Below are positions 4,974-8,732 of a stretch of DNA of 8,732 nucleotides, piece by piece. A program made the position numbers and the translations under genes. Source of the stretch: a bacterium (lineage in GTDB: Bacteria > SZUA-182 > DTGQ01); the NCBI GenBank assembly GCA_023512255.1, contig JAILZY010000127.1:1-8732 (forward strand). The letters are read 5' to 3'. Every line of letters starts with the position of its first letter. Within the stretch, counting starts at the first letter, position 1. Below the pieces are notes generated by a model. That model ran no database searches and was not told the DNA's origin. It was given only the letters and a program-made list of their open reading frames with translations.

Positions 4974-5363
4974 ATGAAAGGGAAATTTTTATTGAGCATC
5001 TTGACGATAGCTATGGTTTTAATCATCGGATTGTCAAGAACATCTAAGGTTGAGGCTTATTATGGTTTAGGTCTGTATGGCCTCTACGGTCTCTATGGCC
5101 TGGGCGGTCTCTATGGCTTAGGTCTTGGCCTGTACGGTCTCTATGGCCTGGGCGGTCTCTATGGCCTTGGAATGTATAGCCTCTACAGCCCGTTCAGTTC
5201 CTTTAATATGTATTATCAAATAGATACCGGAACAGGCCTTACCTATCAGGTCCCATTCATGCTGGCTGTTCCCTATATAGGTATCTCATCTCTCTATAAG
5301 CAGCTTTTCCCAAATCTTTTTAATCCCTCTACTACGGTACCATCGACTACTACCACAATATGA
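4974..5363 (+). CDS. Exported Gly/Leu/Tyr repeat protein 4 (YGL family), 129 aa, with Thr-rich end
   Basis: I start at ATG 4974, with AAGGAGG (4958-4964) 9 nt upstream, rather than the in-frame ATG 4938, because the signal peptide begins here: MKGK, hydrophobic core 5-19, and a cut after VEA (residue 28) before YYGLGLYG. Residues 29-66 are LYG/LGG units, including a recent in-frame duplication of a 16-residue unit. The rest (67-129) has an Asn/Gln/Thr-containing part (NMYYQIDTGTG), a hydrophobic part and a Thr/Pro-rich end (PSTTVPSTTTTI). It is the last gene of the cluster, followed by a strong terminator about 70 nt downstream. An exported structural role is inferred; I recognise no family. 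Confidence 0.85.
   Translation: MKGKFLLSILTIAMVLIIGLSRTSKVEAYYGLGLYGLYGLYGLGGLYGLGLGLYGLYGLGGLYGLGMYSLYSPFSSFNMYYQIDTGTGLTYQVPFMLAVPYIGISSLYKQLFPNLFNPSTTVPSTTTTI
5079..5174 (+). repeat. 48-bp in-frame tandem duplication within YGL gene 4
   Basis: Unit 1 (5079-5126) and unit 2 (5127-5174) share an exact 33-bp block (5085-5117 and 5133-5165). It encodes the same YGLYGLGGLYG stretch with identical codons, unlike the codon-diverse repeats in the other paralogues, so it is a young duplication. Confidence 0.8.
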
Positions 5364-5435
5364 TATAAGATTATGATTAAGATAAGGAGGATTAAGAGAT
5401 TAGTCGGTTTTTAAGTACAACCCTACCATTATACT

Positions 5436-5471
5436 AAAGCCCCCTGGCTTTTTGATGGCCAGGGGGCTTTT
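5436..5471 (+). terminator. Strong intrinsic terminator closing the YGL cluster
   Basis: AAAGCCCCCTGGC (5436-5448) pairs perfectly over 13 bp with GCCAGGGGGCTTT (5458-5470), with a 9-nt loop and a short T-run. It lies 72 nt after the stop of gene 4. A direct repeat of CTTTTTGATGGCCAG and CTTTTGATGGCCAG flanks the right arm. An orphan AAGGAGG (5382-5388) lies between the gene and the terminator with no start codon following. Confidence 0.75.
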
Positions 5472-5840
5472 GATGGCCAGAGGGAAAGTGCAGATGTTCC
5501 ACAGGGAAAAAAACAATAGTTGAAAGTGGGAGATACAAGCGAAAAAAGCCTCTTTTTCACCCCGGAAAAAGATCGTACTAGGATTGGATATAAATGGGTA
5601 ACATCTGGGAAAAGTGCTTTGTTGTTTGCTGCCTTCCCCGAGGGGGCTAAGAAGCAGGGGGATATGCCTTGAGCAGGGAAGGAAGTATGCCAAGAGATAA
5701 GGCAAGTCTATACCACTGGGGCAGGATTTTTGCTTACCCTGCAAGTTAATTTAATTGCTCCAGCCGAGGCTTTAAGCCAATGCTCATGGCCATTTTTAGT
5801 GAAAAGTCAGCTAAATCACCATTCCGTCACTTTCGCCAAA
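5472..5840. other. Convergent intergenic region with a degenerate copy of the end-repeat core
   Basis: No supportable gene is seen. CAGATGTTCC (5491-5500), the core of the terminal repeat, is followed by GAAAAAA, CAATAGTTGAAA and similar bases, which resemble the terminal repeat over about 35 bp with small gaps. AACATCTG recurs in the opposite orientation at 5600-5607. Together they could bound a decayed element of about 120 bp. Confidence 0.4.
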
Positions 5841-5844
5841 AGCG

Positions 5845-5875
5845 GGAATCGAGGGGTAAAAATTCCTCTGATTCC
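5845..5875 (-). terminator. Possible terminator of the leftward thioredoxin-DUF2703 operon
   Basis: GGAATC (5845-5850) pairs with GATTCC (5870-5875), and GAGG (5851-5854) with CCTC (5865-5868), with one bulged base. Read leftwards, the hairpin is followed after three bases by TTTT. It is about 65 nt past the DUF2703 stop codon. The T-run is short, so this is moderate support only. Confidence 0.4.
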
Positions 5876-5940
5876 GGCTCCTCACGAATGGTAGCCATGA
5901 GCGTAAGCCAAATGAGAGCCAGAATTGAGCGGCGGCGTAG

Positions 5941-6372
5941 TTATCTTGACGTGCAGCCACAGCAAGACCCGGCGGGGCCAAGGCCACCTATCCTTGAAGC
6001 TGCAATGAGGCCGGCCTTGACGATCAAGTCTGCTGGAATTGTTTCATATATCTGTCCTTCAACAGTAATAGTTCTACACTCCTCATCAAGGCAAGGCGAA
6101 GAGCAGCAGTAGCTTTGCCCAACCTGTGCTCCTAGCCATTCTTCAAGAGGACGATTATCAATCCAGATACGGTTTGAGGCCAAGGGATCTTTAATAAATG
6201 TGCTGACATCGATTATTCCTTTTTCCAAGGTAACCTCAAGTCCAAGGGGGGCCAGAGCCTGCTGGAGAGTGGACAATGCCTTTTCAACTTCTTTTTCTGT
6301 TGCTCCACAGCGCTCACAGGTATGGCCATTTTCATCGACGAGACGTTGCCATTTTATGGTAAGACCTCTCAT
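5941..6372 (-). CDS. DUF2703 family Cys-rich protein, 143 aa
   Basis: The start at 6372 is chosen because AAGGAGG lies 10 nt before that ATG; a longer frame to 6408 lacks a ribosome site. The sequence follows the DUF2703 pattern as I remember it: IKWQRLVDENGHTCERCG at the N-terminus, KDPLASNRIWIDNRPLEEWLG at 61-81 and GQSYCC at 85-90. Nine cysteines are present: a CxxC pair at 19 and 22, Cys89, 90, 94 and 99, and a C-terminal CCGC (137, 138, 140). Metal or thiol chemistry in the cytoplasm is likely, but the family function is uncharacterised to my knowledge. It follows the thioredoxin-like gene by 40 nt on the same strand, so the two are probably one operon acting on the same thiol or metal substrate. 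Confidence 0.85.
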   Translation of the reverse strand: MRGLTIKWQRLVDENGHTCERCGATEKEVEKALSTLQQALAPLGLEVTLEKGIIDVSTFIKDPLASNRIWIDNRPLEEWLGAQVGQSYCCSSPCLDEECRTITVEGQIYETIPADLIVKAGLIAASRIGGLGPAGSCCGCTSR

Positions 6373-6412
6373 GGGTAAAATTCCTCCTTGAAGATTAGAA
6401 AAAAACAATAGC

Positions 6413-6679
6413 CTATTTTATCATAAGATCAGGATTTTTGAATAAAATTAGGATTTTTTGAATCTCGGCCACGGAAGCCACTCTACCTGCAATTCTGATC
6501 TGACCATCAATAGCCAAGGCAGGAGTCATAACCGCCGTACCGAATCGCCTAATAGTACCAGTATCCACCACTTTTTCGATCTTATAGATGAGGCCAAGAA
6601 CTCTAGCCGCAGATTTTGCATTTTCTGCCAGCCTTCGGCATTCCATATCGCTGGGGCCCAAAATCTGTATCTTCTTCAT
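6413..6679 (-). CDS. Small thioredoxin/glutaredoxin-like protein with a single active-site Cys, 88 aa
   Basis: The frame begins MKKIQILGP, typical of small redox-active disulfide proteins (TIGR00412-like), and keeps the cis-proline motif MTPAL (51-55), VDTGTIRRFG and a GRVASVAEI end, matching the usual family length of about 75-90. Where such proteins have CxxC, this one reads SDMEC: the first Cys is Asp11 and the second is Cys14, its only cysteine. It should be unable to form an intramolecular disulfide and may work as a monothiol or be a non-redox binder. It heads a two-gene operon with the Cys-rich DUF2703 gene 40 nt downstream. The ribosome site is weak. The fold call is firm; the substrate is unknown. 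Confidence 0.82.
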   Translation of the reverse strand: MKKIQILGPSDMECRRLAENAKSAARVLGLIYKIEKVVDTGTIRRFGTAVMTPALAIDGQIRIAGRVASVAEIQKILILFKNPDLMIK

Positions 6680-6729
6680 AAGCTGTCGGCAAACCTACTG
6701 GTGGTTAATGAGCACAGGGTGAACAATAA

Positions 6730-6800
6730 CAATAACCTATATTATATACAATAACCTATAGTAAGGGTATCAATTTCTCCATTAAGGTATCAATTTCTCC
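6730..6800 (-). promoter_or_regulatory. Promoter-operator region of the thioredoxin-DUF2703 operon
   Basis: On the minus strand a perfect TATAAT (6746-6741) lies between two copies of CAATAACCTAT (+ strand 6730-6740 and 6749-6759). Next to these are two exact 14-bp copies of GTATCAATTTCTCC (6767-6780 and 6787-6800), 20 bp apart. No good -35 box is present, which suits an activator-dependent promoter. The repeats, 19-20 bp apart, place their sites on nearly the same face of the helix, as expected for a regulator binding direct repeats. Confidence 0.45.
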
Positions 6801-7134
6801 CGACTTTGTCTATCTCCTTGTGGCTCCTTGTGGCTGTCGCTTTTTCAGCGCCTTTTTTGAGGAAGGCAGGGGATTGAAAGAGGCAAATTTTTGGGGAAAT
6901 GAGTTTCCTGCTGTTTCTAGCTGCGTCTTTCGACATGCTAACCCTCATTAATCAGAGATTAAAGTAAGATGGACAAAGCCGGGATATATCTTCGGGATAT
7001 AATTTTATTATGCAATTTTTGTACCACTTATTCTGTCTGCTTATTCTGTCTGCTCAATCTCTGCTTATCTTTTTGAAAATCGCTTCATATGTGTTAGATA
7101 ACTCTTTGTATTAGGGACCAAAGAATGAAGGAGT
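6801..7134. other. Gene-free interval with three short tandem duplications
   Basis: No gene is supportable. Two-copy tandem repeats occur at 6814-6833 (CTCCTTGTGG twice), 6980-7001 (CGGGATATA twice, 13 bp apart) and 7028-7053 (TTATTCTGTCTGC twice). A weak stem CGCT/AGCG followed by six T residues near 6838-6858 resembles a rightward terminator, but no rightward gene precedes it. Confidence 0.5.
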
Positions 7135-7220
7135 GGGGCGATCAGGTAGGGGGCATTCTTGTATTCGCCCCCATATGGATTGGGCGATCAAAAGGGATGC
7201 CCCTAACCGGTATTCGCCCA
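7135..7220. repeat. 86-bp pseudo-palindrome made of two hairpins around CCATATGG
   Basis: Left unit: GGGGCGA (7135-7141) pairs with TCGCCCC (7165-7171). Right unit: TGGGCGA (7181-7187) pairs with TCGCCCA (7214-7220). The right unit is also an imperfect inverted copy of the left one (TAGGGGGCAT near 7147-7156 against ATGCCCCTA at 7197-7205), and the symmetry centre is the palindrome CCATATGG (7171-7178). It lies about 130 nt beyond the CapA stop. Confidence 0.65.
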
Positions 7221-7297
7221 TTAGACAATGCACAATGGACAAATCATAATGTGGTGGTTATCCAAATATGAACGCTGGAAATTACAATCCAGCCAGG

Positions 7298-7331
7298 ATT
7301 TCAAAACTGAAATATATTTTAACTTTGAAAT
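7298..7331 (-). terminator. Hairpin-family element 3' of the CapA-type gene
   Basis: ATTTCAAA (7298-7305) pairs with TTTGAAAT (7324-7331). The 34-nt element matches 1717-1750 at 29 of 34 positions with no gaps, and lies 17 nt past the stop codon of the leftward gene. The 8-bp AT-rich stem is weaker than its relative after the kinase. The shared position behind genes suggests an mRNA 3'-end role or a dispersed palindrome. Confidence 0.5.
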
Positions 7332-7348
7332 ACCCGAATCCCGCAATT

Positions 7349-8521
7349 TTACAATCTTGATGGCTTGCTCCATCTGAGGCTCAAGGTATTATCCCTGCCA
7401 ACTTCTATTTCTGTCCCCAATTTTTGCCCCTCTCTAGTTAGGACCTCGCTCAACCAGCGGGCATCAGCTTCTGAGGCTAGATTTACCCTGAAATTTTTAA
7501 TCTGAGTTGGAATCATGGATAGAGAAACAAGCTTTCCAGTTAGGGGATCAAGCCTAGGGAAAAACATCAAGCCTAAATCACTCCTGAAATGTTCATGGCC
7601 ACCGATGCCCTCATAATCATCCAAAAAATTACCACAGCCGTAGATTATCAGCTTGTCTTGATAAACCTCTATTCCCTTTACATGGTGGGAGGAATGGCCG
7701 TGGATAATATCAACCCCTGCCTCATCGATCAGCCTGTGGGCAAATTCTCTTTGCTCACGGCTAATCTCATAACCCCAGTTTCCACCCCAATGGATCGAGG
7801 CAATTGTGATATCCTTCGGCTGTTTCACCTGCTGGATATTTTCCTGAATATCTAGGATCGTCTCTTTCGAAAGCTCCCTGAGCAGCCACAGGCCAGGCTT
7901 GTCTTCAGAGGCGGCCCAGCTAAGCGGTATTCCGCTATCTGGTGAGCCAAAGGAAAACACCACTACCCTCCCTTTGCTCCTGACTTTCATCACTGCCGGG
8001 CTCTGCGCCTCTTTTAAATTTTTGCCCACTCCGACACCGTGCACCTTAGCTTTCTTTAGGGTTCTGAGGGTTTCGGTAAGACCATGATATCCCCAGTCAA
8101 GTATATGGTTATTGGCCAGGGCACAGCAATCTATCCCGGCTGCGGTCAGACAGGGGATATTTCCCGGATTCATCCGATAGTGTATGTCCTTGCCCTGCCA
8201 ATAGTCGCCACTTTTGGTTATGGTGGTCTCAAGGTTGATGATTTTAACATCCGGCTTAGTCCGCTCCCATTCGGCCAGAGCATCTCCCCAGATATAAGAG
8301 AAACTGATAGGCTGAGGAATAGGGCCGTTCGCCTCTTCGGCAATTTCCACATATCCTCTGGCATCTCTCATGTATGGCTCATAGAGAATAGGATCGCTGG
8401 GATGAGGCATAACCTGGTCAATGCCTCTGCCGATCATGACATCGCCGCACAGAAAGAGCGTGATGAGATTAGCCGCTCCCCGGGCTGAGTGGTTAGTATC
8501 TTGAGATTCGATATTTTTCAT
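7349..8521 (-). CDS. CapA/PGA_cap family metallophosphoesterase-like protein, 390 aa
   Basis: The PGA_cap motif order is intact: GDVMIGRG (26-33), NLETTIT (96-102), LANNHILDWG (135-144), IHWGGNWG (243-250), HGHSSHHVKG (274-283) and GCGNFLDDYEG (295-305). Candidate metal ligands are Asp27, Asn138, His139, His244 and the His275-280 cluster. The family includes CapA/PgsA of poly-gamma-glutamate capsule synthesis, but many members stand alone with unknown roles. No signal peptide or membrane anchor is seen: the N-terminus (MKNIESQDTNHSARGAAN) is polar, so this copy looks cytoplasmic. No capB/capC-type partners are in the window, so capsule synthesis should not be assumed. The ribosome site is AGGA about 10 nt before ATG 8521. 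The length fits the family. Confidence 0.88.
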   Translation of the reverse strand: MKNIESQDTNHSARGAANLITLFLCGDVMIGRGIDQVMPHPSDPILYEPYMRDARGYVEIAEEANGPIPQPISFSYIWGDALAEWERTKPDVKIINLETTITKSGDYWQGKDIHYRMNPGNIPCLTAAGIDCCALANNHILDWGYHGLTETLRTLKKAKVHGVGVGKNLKEAQSPAVMKVRSKGRVVVFSFGSPDSGIPLSWAASEDKPGLWLLRELSKETILDIQENIQQVKQPKDITIASIHWGGNWGYEISREQREFAHRLIDEAGVDIIHGHSSHHVKGIEVYQDKLIIYGCGNFLDDYEGIGGHEHFRSDLGLMFFPRLDPLTGKLVSLSMIPTQIKNFRVNLASEADARWLSEVLTREGQKLGTEIEVGRDNTLSLRWSKPSRL

Positions 8522-8657
8522 CTTTGAGGCATCCTGTTAAGTTTTTTCACTGACAGGTATTCAAGATATGCTTAAAAGACAAGCTTGCCATTTTGCGATT
8601 AATATTTAATATATAATATATTTATCGGCTGAATTATGGCTTGAGGATGCCCTACAG
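8522..8657 (-). promoter_or_regulatory. Upstream region of the CapA-type gene
   Basis: Leftward from 8657 the sequence is AT-rich around 8598-8630 and includes TATA-like words suited to a promoter, but no well-spaced pair stands out. CCTGT and ACAGG arms (8533-8557) flank a loop with a T-run and could form a small leader hairpin just before the gene. No other gene is seen. Confidence 0.3.
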
Positions 8658-8731
8658 CAGATGTTCCCCATGTTGAAAAAATAATGTTGAAAATATAAAG
8701 GGGAGGAGAGAAAATAAAGAGAGAAGAAAGT
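8658..8731. repeat. Right copy of the perfect 74-bp terminal inverted repeat
   Basis: This is the exact reverse complement of 1-74; similarity stops abruptly at its inner edge (8657). The last base of the window (8732) lies beyond the repeat's match, so the repeat may continue outside the window at both ends. Read outwards it starts CAGATGTTCC and ends in a purine tract. Confidence 0.9.
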
Positions 8732-8732
8732 T

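Noticed and set aside
5400-5744. Leftward open frame of 114 codons in the convergent region
   Set aside because: It reads through the cluster terminator and the end-repeat core. Its repeated LAIK-P words come from the terminator's flanking direct repeat.
5780-6112. Rightward open frame antisense to the DUF2703 gene
   Set aside because: It overlaps a clear family member on the other strand.
1-8732. The window as a complete transposon
   Set aside because: Long inverted ends are present, but there is no transposase, integrase or target-site duplication to be seen, and the cargo looks like ordinary chromosomal genes.

Overview
The window looks like chromosomal DNA of a Gram-negative-type (diderm) bacterium, probably a poorly characterised anaerobe. 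The clues are SPase I signal peptides on low-complexity exported proteins, a PAS/HATPase sensor kinase, a DUF2703 protein and a small thioredoxin-like protein; the last two pairings I associate from memory with anaerobic and metal-rich lineages. I cannot name the phylum. No rRNA, tRNA, transposase, integrase, phage or CRISPR feature is visible.

Layout. The first 5.4 kb reads rightwards. A 63-residue single-pass membrane protein (277-468) precedes a soluble PAS sensor histidine kinase (495-1712). A gene-free stretch of about 950 bp follows, with a sigma-54-like/TATAAT promoter candidate, hairpins and a leftward terminator. Then come four tandem paralogues of a striking exported family (2660-3058, 3266-3820, 4383-4778, 4974-5363). 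Each has a signal peptide ending in Ala directly followed by Tyr-Tyr-Gly, a mature region built almost wholly from Gly, Leu and Tyr (LYG / LYGLGG triplets), and its own unrelated C-terminal tail. A 13-bp-stem terminator closes the cluster near 5470.

The right part reads leftwards: a two-gene operon of a thioredoxin-like protein (6413-6679) and a Cys-rich DUF2703 protein (5941-6372), and a solitary CapA/PGA_cap-type protein (7349-8521). The two blocks converge around 5470-5850.

The window begins and ends with a perfect 74-bp inverted repeat (1-74 and 8658-8731). No recombinase lies inside, so this is more likely a genomic repeat at which an assembly stopped than the ends of a transposon, but it could let the whole segment invert.

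Intergenic DNA is unusually rich in two-copy tandem duplications of 10-30 bp, one of which appears to have moved the kinase start codon. It also holds a hairpin family shared by the 3' ends of two genes and an 86-bp pseudo-palindrome. The best candidate for an undescribed system is the four-gene YGL cluster, which looks like a set of secreted fibre, matrix or surface-coat proteins.
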